Shown here piece after piece: positions 7,762 through 15,168 of a stretch of 30,338 nucleotides of DNA (position 1 is its first letter; every line of letters starts with the position of its first letter). The notes below the pieces were generated by a model. The model saw only the letters and a list, made by a program, of their open reading frames with translations. It was not told the origin of the DNA and did no database searches. A program made the translations under genes and the position numbers. The DNA is from an uncultured Oscillospiraceae bacterium (GTDB lineage Bacteria; Bacillota; Clostridia; Oscillospirales; Oscillospiraceae), in contig CAKTPI010000014.1 of assembly GCA_934591635.1 (NCBI GenBank), forward strand, positions 1 to 30,338. Reading direction: 5' to 3'.

Positions 7762-8337
7762 ATGGAAAAGAAAACCATCACCACCAAGAAAATCGTCATC
7801 ACCGCAATGCTGGCCGCCTTGACGGTAGCCGGTTCTGCCATTCGTGTCACCATGCCCATTACCATTGCAGGCACCACTTCGTTCCATCTGGGCAATATCT
7901 TCTGTGCCCTGTCCGGCCTGCTGCTGGGGCCCTGGTATGGCGGACTGGCGGCTGGCCTCGGCTCCGCCATTTATGACTGCCTGAATCCGCTGTACATTGC
8001 TGAGAGCTGGATCACCTTCCTGACGAAGGGCGCTTACGGCTTGGTGGCCGGGCTGCTGTTCTGGAATGTTTTGAAAGCAAACGCTGCCGGGAAAAATGGC
8101 TATGGCAAGGCTGCCATTTCCAGTGCCGCCGGTGCCGTCACCTATGCCGTGCTGTATCTGTTCAAGTCCTACCTCAAAGGAATTTTGGTGAGCGGCCTGA
8201 CCCACAGCGCTGCCATGGTCACCCTTGGTGCAAAGCTCCCCGCCACCGTGTTCAATGGCGTGGTCGCCATCATCTTTGCCCCAATTCTTTATGTGGCCAT
8301 TCAGGCTTCCCTGAAGAAGAATCACTTAGAGGTTTAA
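7762..8337 (+). CDS. ECF transporter S component, substrate unknown
   Basis: This 191-residue membrane protein has about six hydrophobic helices and the AMLAALTVAG segment in helix 1, matching the A-x3-A pattern of S components that dock on the shared EcfT/EcfA module. S components bind a vitamin or related micronutrient and use ATPases encoded elsewhere. No EcfA or EcfT lies nearby, so it is a solitary, group II-type S component. The sequence does not let me choose between folate, pantothenate, pyrimidine or other substrates. Start: AGAGGGGGCTTTCTC precedes the ATG. A terminator follows within 60 nt, so it is monocistronic. Confidence 0.8.
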   Translation: MEKKTITTKKIVITAMLAALTVAGSAIRVTMPITIAGTTSFHLGNIFCALSGLLLGPWYGGLAAGLGSAIYDCLNPLYIAESWITFLTKGAYGLVAGLLFWNVLKANAAGKNGYGKAAISSAAGAVTYAVLYLFKSYLKGILVSGLTHSAAMVTLGAKLPATVFNGVVAIIFAPILYVAIQASLKKNHLEV

Positions 8338-8353
8338 TCCACTCCACCGAAGA

Positions 8354-8394
8354 AGAGCGTCACCAGCTTGATTTTTCTGTGTGGCGCTCTTTTT
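8354..8394 (+). terminator. Terminator after the S component
   Basis: Arms around 8354-8363 and 8379-8390 (GAGCG..CAC with GTG..CGCTC) are followed by five T. It also lies at the 3' end of the converging permease gene. Confidence 0.7.
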
Positions 8395-8399
8395 ATGAT

Positions 8400-9644
8400 T
8401 TATACGATTTGTTTTGTGCGATACTCCCGGTATAGAATGGGAATCAGGATAAGGGTAAGCAAGCCATACAGGGGGATACATAAATCCGCCACCCGGAATA
8501 CCTTGCCAAAAACCGTAACCAAATCAAAGGTGCTAAGATGCTGGTAAAATTCAAGCAGCGTTGACGGCATAAAACTGGCAAACGTGCTCAGTGCGTCCAC
8601 CGTCCCCTGTAGAATAACGGGAATAAAAATCACAATAAACGGCATCGACACCGCAACTGCCGCAGACTTCGTTTTTGCGGAAATCAGCATGGTCAGGATA
8701 CCCAAAAACAGATTGCCGATGTAGCCGCAGGAAACGGCAAGAACCCAGGCCTGCCGCATGGTGATGTTATAAAGGGATTTCCACAGACGCACCTGGATCA
8801 CCGTGTTTCCTCCACCAAAGCCCAGATAGGTCAGGGTGAAGAGGCTGTAGACAAGGATGCCCGCCCAATAAAGGAGCGTAATTAACAATAATCCTGCCTT
8901 GATTTTTGCAGAGGTTCCCTTTGTTCTGCCATAGGTCGTTGAAAAATAAAGGGCATCCGCTTTCCACTTGAATTCGCCTGAAAAGATTCCAGACAGCGCA
9001 AAGCTGAGAATCAGGATGCCCAGCATGAGAATGAAAGTTCCCTTTTCCAAAAGCTGATACCATCCATCGTGGTATTCCATGTAAAACGGAGTCTGAAGCG
9101 ATTCATACTGGCTGATGATGTAATCCTTTTCCTGCTGGGTAAAGGTGCTTTCGCCAACATCGCTTTTATCGTTCAGCCACTCCCGCACCAGCTTCACCCG
9201 GTTGGAATAAAAGGTTTGCTCATCAATCGCAGTAATTCCGTCCGCCGTGTAATAATCATAGTGCCGGAAGCCGGGAGAATAAGATCGGTTAATCAGCTCC
9301 CGGATGGGGTCAAAGCCCTGCTTCCAACCGAAGGCAATATCGTTTTGCCGCACATCGTTCGACTGTGCCTGTGGGGTAGCATTGATTCTTGCGTTTTCCT
9401 GCACCGCCCGTGTCAGCATATCCTGATTGAGCCAGCCAGTCCATTCCGCCCTTGCCGCCTGCATTTTCTTTACGGCGGCGGGGCCAGTTTCACGGCTTCC
9501 CTGCTCATTGACCCACTCGGAACCCACGTTCAGCTCTCCGGCAGCGGCCAGCCAGCAGGACAGAACCACAACAGCCGCATACAGCACCAGCGTGACCTTG
9601 CCGCCAAAGGAGCCAAAAATCTTTTTCAGTTCATACCGTACCAT
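8400..9644 (-). CDS. ABC-2-type permease, membrane subunit
   Basis: This 414-residue membrane protein has a first helix at about 15-35 (VTLVLYAAVVVLSCWLA), then a large extracytoplasmic region to about residue 190, then about five hydrophobic helices and a basic end. That layout is common in ABC-2 permeases for drug, peptide or lipid export. I start it at 9644 (MVRYELKKIFGSF) because a longer frame adds 73 unconserved, arginine-rich residues antisense-like to nothing known, and because 9644 gives a 14-bp overlap with the ATPase gene. It is the last gene of the sigma-factor operon. The substrate is unknown; the sigma-factor linkage suggests an envelope stress or antimicrobial role. Confidence 0.82.
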   Translation of the reverse strand: MVRYELKKIFGSFGGKVTLVLYAAVVVLSCWLAAAGELNVGSEWVNEQGSRETGPAAVKKMQAARAEWTGWLNQDMLTRAVQENARINATPQAQSNDVRQNDIAFGWKQGFDPIRELINRSYSPGFRHYDYYTADGITAIDEQTFYSNRVKLVREWLNDKSDVGESTFTQQEKDYIISQYESLQTPFYMEYHDGWYQLLEKGTFILMLGILILSFALSGIFSGEFKWKADALYFSTTYGRTKGTSAKIKAGLLLITLLYWAGILVYSLFTLTYLGFGGGNTVIQVRLWKSLYNITMRQAWVLAVSCGYIGNLFLGILTMLISAKTKSAAVAVSMPFIVIFIPVILQGTVDALSTFASFMPSTLLEFYQHLSTFDLVTVFGKVFRVADLCIPLYGLLTLILIPILYREYRTKQIV

Positions 9645-10518
9645 CACTGTCACCTGCACTTTCTCCGAAATAATGAAGGAATACATCTTCCAGGGTCGCC
9701 GCCGTCTCCACGGCACCGATAGCAGGGCACTCCGCAGACAAAACGCGGAGAGTCGCACCGGCAGGCGTGGTTTTGAGATTGGAAACACGGTAGGCCGCCA
9801 GATAGCGGTCAACCTGTTCCCTGGGCACGGAAAACAGCCAAACCCGCTCCGGCATAGAAGCAATCACTTCCTCCGCTGTGCCGGACAGGGTGATGCGGCC
9901 ATCCTTCATCAACAGGATTTCACTGGCGATATACTCAATATCCGACACGATATGGGTGGACAGCAGCACAATCCGGTCTTCGGAAAGCTCGCTGATTAAG
10001 TTGCGAAAGCGAATGCGCTCGTTGGGGTCAAGGCCGGCGGTTGGCTCGTCCAGAATCAGGATTTTCGGATCGTTGAGCATTGCCTGAGCGATGCCCACCC
10101 GGCGTTTCATGCCGCCGGACAGGGTTTTCATTTTCTTATGTCCGGCCTGGCTTAGCCCCACCTGCTTTAACAGCCGCAGTGCCCGCTGCTTTGCTGCGGC
10201 AGGGCGGATACCCTTGATGGATGCAATATACATGAGGTAGTCATAGATGGAAAAATCCGGGTAGTAGCCAAAATCCTGAGGAAGATACCCTAACAGCTTC
10301 CGGTAGGCACTGTCCATCCGAAACACATCCTGCCCGTCCCACCGGATTTCTCCGCCGGTGGGACGGATAAGCGTCGTGAGCATTCGCATTAAGGTGGTCT
10401 TTCCTGCGCCGTTGACTCCCAAAAGGCCATAGACACCGCTGTGCATGGTAAAAGTGACTTGGTCAACAGCCCGGAAAGAGCCAAAGTCCTTTGTTAAATC
10501 TGAAATTGTTAATTCCAT
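9631..10518 (-). CDS. ABC transporter ATP-binding protein
   Basis: This 295-residue ATPase has Walker A GVNGAGKTT (34-42), a Q-loop near Q81, signature LSGGM (133-137), Walker B ILILDEPT (153-160) and switch H189. The C-terminal 80 residues form an extra domain as in exporters of the BcrA/NatA kind. I chose the ATG at 10518, which has GGAGGCG 9 nt upstream and starts with MELTISDLTKDFG; the upstream extension is not conserved. It overlaps the preceding membrane-protein gene by 10 bp and the following permease gene by 14 bp, so subunit production is coupled. Confidence 0.95.
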   Translation of the reverse strand: MELTISDLTKDFGSFRAVDQVTFTMHSGVYGLLGVNGAGKTTLMRMLTTLIRPTGGEIRWDGQDVFRMDSAYRKLLGYLPQDFGYYPDFSIYDYLMYIASIKGIRPAAAKQRALRLLKQVGLSQAGHKKMKTLSGGMKRRVGIAQAMLNDPKILILDEPTAGLDPNERIRFRNLISELSEDRIVLLSTHIVSDIEYIASEILLMKDGRITLSGTAEEVIASMPERVWLFSVPREQVDRYLAAYRVSNLKTTPAGATLRVLSAECPAIGAVETAATLEDVFLHYFGESAGDSDGTV

Positions 10519-11243
10519 GATGGTTTCGCCTCCAAAAATGTAATCAAATTTTGCTGACCTCGGCGGACGGTATACCCCAGGTATGCGGTAGATGTCGCCA
10601 GAAGCGCCATCCACATGGGGACGGAAATGGCATCATAAATCGCCTCATGCAGCACCACCAGCACCCACAGTCCCGTCCAGATGGCACAAAGCAGAATGGA
10701 AAGCGCCTCGGAGCTGTTGCGGCCTCCATACAGGCATCGGAAACAGATGCAGCAGGTGACATTGAATGGCAGTAAAAACTGCGTCAGTAACTCAAAGACG
10801 GTTATTTGGGTAAGCAGGGATGCACCCAGAAAAAAGGCGGTAAGCAGGAGCAGATCCATTCCGGCAAACAGCGTCAGCCGCGCCGCATATATCTGACGGA
10901 TGGTAAAAAGGGTTGTTTTCTCCACCTCCATGGCATCGCAATTTCTGTTTTTCCAAAACTCCGGCAATATCAGGGTTGCAAAAAGAGGCGCAGCAATGCC
11001 CAGGGTACGGCGAACGAGATAATCGCTTTCCAAGGCATGAAGCATCAGGCACACGCCCAGAAGCAGAAGTGCCTGCACCATCCACCAGCATTTGCGGATA
11101 TAGCGGCTCTGCTGATATAAAAATTCTGCGGATGATATGCTCTGTACAGCCTCTCCTGCCACAAAGGCGGCCTTGGAGGCCGCAATGGTTTTCTGGATTG
11201 CGTCCTCATCGGCAGAAATCTCCACCAGAATGCGATATTTCAT
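10509..11243 (-). CDS. Unrecognised membrane protein of the sigma-factor operon
   Basis: This 244-residue protein has a cytoplasmic N-terminus of about 50 residues (predicted helical) and about six hydrophobic helices in pairs: near 53-70, 78-95, 122-142, 148-168, 180-200 and 203-222. I recognise no family. Its ATG overlaps the sigma-factor stop by 4 bp (ATGA), and its end overlaps the ATPase gene by 10 bp. The position directly behind an ECF-like sigma gene is where an anti-sigma factor usually sits, and the soluble N-terminus could contact the sigma factor, but no ZAS or other anti-sigma motif is visible. It could also be a second transporter subunit. Confidence 0.7.
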   Translation of the reverse strand: MKYRILVEISADEDAIQKTIAASKAAFVAGEAVQSISSAEFLYQQSRYIRKCWWMVQALLLLGVCLMLHALESDYLVRRTLGIAAPLFATLILPEFWKNRNCDAMEVEKTTLFTIRQIYAARLTLFAGMDLLLLTAFFLGASLLTQITVFELLTQFLLPFNVTCCICFRCLYGGRNSSEALSILLCAIWTGLWVLVVLHEAIYDAISVPMWMALLATSTAYLGYTVRRGQQNLITFLEAKPSWN

Positions 11244-11758
11244 GGCATTTCCTCCGTTCCTAAGTAAACAGCCAGCAATTCCTTTGCCCGTTTGATTCGG
11301 TATTTGACCAAGGGCAAGCCGATTCCAAGAATTTTTGCAATTTCCTTTTGCTTCACCTCCTGAAAAAAGAACAGAATGGTCACCTCCTGCAACTCCGGCG
11401 GGAGCTTTGCCAGTGCCTCACGGACATCCAGCCGCAGATTCACCGGCTCCATTTCCTCTACCGGAGATTCCGGCAGTTCCTCCTCCGGCAATTCCCCCGG
11501 CTTCCGGTAGGAATCCCGGCAGAGATTTGCCGCAATCACATACAGGTAATTCTGTACCTTTCCGTAATGCTGATAGACACTGAGGGTGGAGAAGAAGCGG
11601 ACAAATACCTCTTGCACGGCATCCTCCGCATCCGCTTGATTCTTGATGTGGAAATGGCAATACCGCAAAAGAACTGGATAGTATTTCCGCACAAAGGCTT
11701 CGATTGCGGCATCGTCCCCGTTTTTCATGCGGCAAATCAGCAAAAAGTCGCTGTCCAT
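11240..11758 (-). CDS. Sigma-70-family RNA polymerase sigma factor (ECF-like)
   Basis: This 172-residue protein has sigma region 2 (about 20-85), with the core-binding DAEDAVQEVFVRFF stretch and the YLYVIAANLCRDSYRK segment. Region 4 (about 112-165) has LPPELQEVTILFFFQE and a helix-turn-helix QKEIAKILGIGLPLVKYRIKRAKE. There is no region 1 or 3, as in ECF factors. I start it at 11758, where AGGGGGGAG lies 4 nt before the ATG, rather than at 11836. It heads a four-gene operon with a membrane protein and an ABC transporter, so it probably controls that transporter, perhaps including its own promoter. Confidence 0.93.
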   Translation of the reverse strand: MDSDFLLICRMKNGDDAAIEAFVRKYYPVLLRYCHFHIKNQADAEDAVQEVFVRFFSTLSVYQHYGKVQNYLYVIAANLCRDSYRKPGELPEEELPESPVEEMEPVNLRLDVREALAKLPPELQEVTILFFFQEVKQKEIAKILGIGLPLVKYRIKRAKELLAVYLGTEEMP

Positions 11759-11807
11759 AGACTCCCCCCTCTCTTTGTTTTCTAAAAGGCCTTTCACTTG
11801 GATTAAC

Positions 11808-11813
11808 GTTTCA
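11808..11813 (-). promoter_or_regulatory. ECF-like -35 word upstream of the sigma operon
   Basis: TGAAAC on the minus strand, about 50 bp before the sigma start, matches the -35 element used by several ECF factors. The expected CGTC/CGTA -10 word is not found at the usual 16-17 bp, so this is tentative. Confidence 0.25.
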
Positions 11814-11851
11814 AAAAGGAAAAAAGATAGTGTCACCCATTTTTATTTTCC

Positions 11852-11887
11852 GCAAAAAGGCGTGGCTTTAGGTGCCACGCCTTTTGC
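11852..11887 (-). terminator. Terminator after the GNAT-ProX gene
   Basis: GCAAAAAGGCGTGGC (11852-11866) pairs with GCCACGCCTTTTGC (11874-11887). On the minus strand T-rich sequence follows. It separates the fusion gene from the sigma operon. Confidence 0.85.
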
Positions 11888-11906
11888 AGATATAAAATAA
11901 AAGAAA

Positions 11907-12827
11907 TTAAAGCTCAGCATATTCCGCCGGGCTGCCACGATGCTGAATCAGTTTCATCAAATCGTCCGCCTGCATCCACACAGTTGCGGTATTGTCATTT
12001 GGGTGGACAGCGATTTTATTTCCGGCAAAGGCGCTGTCCAGGTAGAAACGTACCTGATGGGCATCATCGTTCAAAATGCCCAGGGGCGTGACGGCCCCCG
12101 GGATAAGGCCCAGAACCGATTCCAGCTCCTCCGCAGGGGCAAAGCGAAGGGGACGCAGGCCATGGGCTTTGCGGAACTGTTTCAGGTCAACCCGCTTATC
12201 ACCCTGCACCGTCAGCAGAAAATACTGCTGCCTGTCATCCCAGAGGAACAGATTTTTGGCATCCCATTCCGGATGGGGCAGCGCCAAGGCGGAAAGCTCC
12301 TCCATGTTAAAAATCGCCTTATGCTCCAACACTTCATAGGAAATCCTTTGGGCTGTCAGATAGCGGTATACGTCCTGTTTTCCCATTCGACGGTGCATAT
12401 ACAGCAGCGGATAAGGATTTCCCTGCTCATCAGCCTCTGTTCGCTTGTAGGTTCGGAAGCCCATATGCGCATAAAAGCCTACCGCCTGGGGGTTCTGCTC
12501 GTTGACCGTCAGCTCCCGGACGCCGTAATTTTCGATGGCATATTGCAGCATGTGGGCACCGAGGCCCTTGCCCCGCTCCGCGGGCAGGAGGAACAGCATT
12601 TCCAGCTGGTCACACTCCACGCCCAAGAAAGCGATGGGTCTCCCCTGCTTCCTTTCGGCAATCAACAGGTGGGAAACCGCCTCCAATGCATGGGGAACAT
12701 ACTGCTTAATTTGCATGACCTCGGCATCAGAGAGAAAATGATGAGTTGCGCGGACAGAGGCTTCCCACACCTCCAGCAAGGCTTCCAGAAGCGCGGCAGT
12801 TCTGTTTCTTACTTCGTAAATGTTCAT
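11907..12827 (-). CDS. Fusion: YjaB-like GNAT acetyltransferase + ProX-type (YbaK-fold) aminoacyl-tRNA deacylase
   Basis: This 306-residue protein has two domains. Residues 1-147 are a GNAT acetyltransferase close to E. coli YjaB: VWEASVRATHHFL (20-32), the acetyl-CoA loop ERGKGLG (84-90), then TVNEQNPQAVGFY and GNPYPLLYM. Residues 148-306 match the ProXp-ala/PrdX editing fold: KNLFLWDD, KRVDLKQFRK, LRFAPAEEL, the LGLIPGAVTPLGILND signature and HPNDNTATV. Such deacylases hydrolyse mischarged Ala-tRNA-Pro. The junction begins MGKQDVYRYL, like the start of a free-standing ProX, so a gene fusion is likely. GGGAGAATGAA precedes the ATG, and the XRE gene ends 17 nt upstream. Domain identities are firm; the joint function is unknown. 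Confidence 0.9.
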   Translation of the reverse strand: MNIYEVRNRTAALLEALLEVWEASVRATHHFLSDAEVMQIKQYVPHALEAVSHLLIAERKQGRPIAFLGVECDQLEMLFLLPAERGKGLGAHMLQYAIENYGVRELTVNEQNPQAVGFYAHMGFRTYKRTEADEQGNPYPLLYMHRRMGKQDVYRYLTAQRISYEVLEHKAIFNMEELSALALPHPEWDAKNLFLWDDRQQYFLLTVQGDKRVDLKQFRKAHGLRPLRFAPAEELESVLGLIPGAVTPLGILNDDAHQVRFYLDSAFAGNKIAVHPNDNTATVWMQADDLMKLIQHRGSPAEYAEL

Positions 12828-12844
12828 TTCATTCTCCCACCGTG

Positions 12845-13552
12845 TTACATCACCGTCATCATGTTATAGAGCTTCATCAGGCGGATATCCTCCTTGGTCA
12901 CCTTCAGCTGCTGCACCAGAGCTTCATCCTCCTGCAATCGCTTTTTGGAGAAGAGCATCTTAATGGCAACCGGCATCATGGGACGGGCAGACAGGCCGGT
13001 GAACAGGCCCCATTTGGTATCGGAATTGACATAGTTTGCCAATATCTGCCCATTGGCCTTCTCCATGGGGGAATCCTGATTGGTCATGATGACGTTGGTA
13101 ATGGAATCGTAGTGCTCCATATAGCCCCAATAGGTGGTTTCGCAATTTTGATAGGTTTTATAATCCCGGAAATTGGCATACATCATGATTTTATACCGAT
13201 TATCCTCCGATTGGAGCAGCACATCGAAGGCACAACGCATGATGCAGTTGAATCGCCCATCGTAATAATAGGCGTAAAACTGAGAAACGCCATTGAAAAA
13301 GGCGGGTTTGGCACCGGAAGACTGAATCGGCACCCGATCCGGCGTGCAATAAAGCAGCTGCTCCACATGGATACCCAAAGCCCGGGCAATCTCATAGATG
13401 GTTTCAATATCCAGGATAATTTCCCCGTTTTCATATTTCGACAAAGTGGATTTGTTCTTGCAAACAACCTCCGCCAGTTCGTCCAGCGTCATATGCCGGG
13501 ACTTGCGGAAATTACGGATGCGGTGCCCGATCTCGCGGCTGATTTCTCCCAT
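12845..13552 (-). CDS. XRE-family transcriptional regulator with an unrecognised C-terminal domain
   Basis: This 235-residue protein has an N-terminal helix-turn-helix (about 8-62: IGHRIRNFRKSRHMTLDELAE onward, with KNKSTLSKYENGE as the recognition part). A C-terminal region of about 160 residues, rich in tyrosine and methionine, matches nothing I know and may sense a ligand. AGGAG lies 9 nt before the ATG. It is probably co-transcribed with the GNAT-ProX gene (17-nt gap) and is divergent from brnQ, with paired inverted words in the shared region, so it may control itself and brnQ. Confidence 0.88.
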   Translation of the reverse strand: MGEISREIGHRIRNFRKSRHMTLDELAEVVCKNKSTLSKYENGEIILDIETIYEIARALGIHVEQLLYCTPDRVPIQSSGAKPAFFNGVSQFYAYYYDGRFNCIMRCAFDVLLQSEDNRYKIMMYANFRDYKTYQNCETTYWGYMEHYDSITNVIMTNQDSPMEKANGQILANYVNSDTKWGLFTGLSARPMMPVAIKMLFSKKRLQEDEALVQQLKVTKEDIRLMKLYNMMTVM

Positions 13553-13565
13553 AGCGTTTTCTCCT

Positions 13566-13576
13566 GTTTCTTTAAA
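13566..13576 (+). promoter_or_regulatory. Candidate operator, left copy
   Basis: GTTTCTTTAAA, 14 bp before the XRE start codon and in its leader, is the exact reverse complement of the word at 13684-13694. Confidence 0.4.
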
Positions 13577-13622
13577 ATAAACTTTTTGATTATTTTGTTT
13601 CCTTTTCTGCCATTTTGTTCTT

Positions 13623-13651
13623 AGTATAATCCACCCAGCCTAAAAAGTCTA
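13623..13651 (-). promoter_or_regulatory. Promoter of the XRE/GNAT-ProX operon
   Basis: On the minus strand TAGACT (13651-13646), a 17-bp spacer and TATACT (13628-13623), with a leader of about 60 nt. Confidence 0.55.
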
Positions 13652-13683
13652 CTGTAAAGAAATTTTTCCTTTTATAAGTTTCG

Positions 13684-13694
13684 TTTAAAGAAAC
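13684..13694 (+). promoter_or_regulatory. Candidate operator, right copy
   Basis: TTTAAAGAAAC sits just upstream of the brnQ -35 box and inside a local inverted repeat GTTTC-N7-GAAAC (13678-13694). It mirrors the word at 13566-13576. A weaker TAAAGAAA lies near 13655. Confidence 0.4.
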
Positions 13695-13704
13695 AATCAC
13701 CTGT

Positions 13705-13733
13705 TTGAAAAACAGGGGGCAATCGGGTAGGAT
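13705..13733 (+). promoter_or_regulatory. Candidate brnQ promoter
   Basis: TTGAAA (13705-13710), 17 bp and TAGGAT (13728-13733), about 25 bp before the ribosome binding site. Confidence 0.5.
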
Positions 13734-13765
13734 TACTGCAACGAACATTGAAAGGATGATCTCTT

Positions 13766-15130
13766 ATGAAACGCAGCCTCACCGGAAAGGAAACGGTTAC
13801 CATCACCAGCATGCTCTTCGGCATGTTCTTTGGCGCGGGAAATTTGATTTTCCCCGCTAAAATGGGTGTAGAGGCAGGAAGCAACCTGCTGATTGCTTTT
13901 CTGGGGGTATTTATCACTGCCGTCGGGATTCCCATGCTGGCTGTTGTGGCTCTGGGCCTGAGCCGGTGTGAAGGCGTGGTTCCCCTGGCTGACAAGGTGG
14001 GAAAGAAATACAGCATATTCTTTTGCAGCCTGCTTTACCTGACCATCGGTCCGCTGTTTGCCATTCCCCGGTGTGCCAGCACCTCTTTCTCCGTTGGCGC
14101 GGTGGGACTGCTGGGATCGGAACACAGCAAGCTGTATCTTGCCATTTTCTCTTTTGTTTTTTTCGCCGCTGTTCTGTTGTTCTCCCTGCGGCCCAGCGGG
14201 ATCATGACCTGGATTGGGAAAATCCTGAATCCGGTTTTTCTGGTATTTCTGTCCGCACTGGTGATTGCCGCACTGGTCAATCCAGTGGATAAAATCGCAG
14301 AGGTAATTCCCGCTGCCAGGTATGCAACCCAGGGAAAGGCCTTTTTCACCGGCTTCCTGGAGGGCTACAATACCCTGGACGCCCTGGCTGGGCTCGCCTT
14401 CGGCATTGTCGTCATCAATGTGGTGCGTGAAAACGGCGTGAAGCAGCCGGAATATGTGGCCGCAAACACCGCAAAGGCCGGCATTTTCAGTTGCCTGTTT
14501 ATGGGGCTGATTTACTTCTTCATTACCCTGATCTGCACCCGGAGTGCCTCCCTGTGCGCCGATGCATCCAACGGCGGCGAGGTGCTGGGCATCATTGCAA
14601 ACCACTACTTCCATTCAGCCGGTTCCTATTTAACCGCCGCGATCGTCACCTTTGCCTGCCTGAAAACCGCCATTGGGCTGGTGACCAGCTGCTCCGAGGC
14701 TTTTGTGCAGATGTTCCCCAAAGGGCCAAAATACAGTGTGTGGGCCATTCTTTTCTGCCTCGTTGCCTTTGGCATCGCAAACTTCGGCCTCTCCACCATC
14801 GTTGCCTGGTGCGTGCCGGTGCTGATGTTTGTGTATCCGCTGGCCATCACCCTGACTCTGTTGGCTCTGACCGAAAAATGGTTTGGCGGCAGCCGCACAG
14901 TGTATGCTGCCACCACCGGCTTTACCTTGGTCGCTGCCATTTTTGATTTCATTGGAGCTCTGACCGATATTTTGCCGCAGGGCCGTTTTCTCACCTCTGT
15001 CAACCAGCTGTGTGAGCGTTTCCTCCCGCTGTATGATTTGGGCATGGGTTGGATTCTCCCGGCGCTGATTGGTTTTGCCCTCGGAATGCTTCTCCGGGCA
15101 GCAAACAAGCCGCAAACCGCCAAAGCATAA
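13766..15130 (+). CDS. brnQ: Branched-chain amino-acid transporter (LIVCS family)
   Basis: This 454-residue inner-membrane carrier has about 12 hydrophobic helices and starts with a typical LIVCS N-terminus: a short basic segment and then SMLFGMFFGAGNLIFP. It should import leucine, isoleucine and valine with sodium or protons. Other familiar stretches are GPLFAIPRCASTSFSVGA and the FLEGYNTLDALAGLAFG segment. The length is normal for the family. AAAGGATG precedes the ATG. It is monocistronic, with a hairpin terminator right after, and is divergent from an XRE regulator that may control it. Confidence 0.95.
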   Translation: MKRSLTGKETVTITSMLFGMFFGAGNLIFPAKMGVEAGSNLLIAFLGVFITAVGIPMLAVVALGLSRCEGVVPLADKVGKKYSIFFCSLLYLTIGPLFAIPRCASTSFSVGAVGLLGSEHSKLYLAIFSFVFFAAVLLFSLRPSGIMTWIGKILNPVFLVFLSALVIAALVNPVDKIAEVIPAARYATQGKAFFTGFLEGYNTLDALAGLAFGIVVINVVRENGVKQPEYVAANTAKAGIFSCLFMGLIYFFITLICTRSASLCADASNGGEVLGIIANHYFHSAGSYLTAAIVTFACLKTAIGLVTSCSEAFVQMFPKGPKYSVWAILFCLVAFGIANFGLSTIVAWCVPVLMFVYPLAITLTLLALTEKWFGGSRTVYAATTGFTLVAAIFDFIGALTDILPQGRFLTSVNQLCERFLPLYDLGMGWILPALIGFALGMLLRAANKPQTAKA

Positions 15131-15135
15131 ATTTT

Positions 15136-15163
15136 CCGGGTGGATTCCGAAGAATCCACCCGG
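15136..15163. terminator. Hairpin between brnQ and the MATE gene
   Basis: A 12-bp perfect stem (CCGGGTGGATTC / complement) with loop CGAA lies between converging genes. The T-tract is short on both strands. Confidence 0.75.
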
Positions 15164-15168
15164 ATGCT

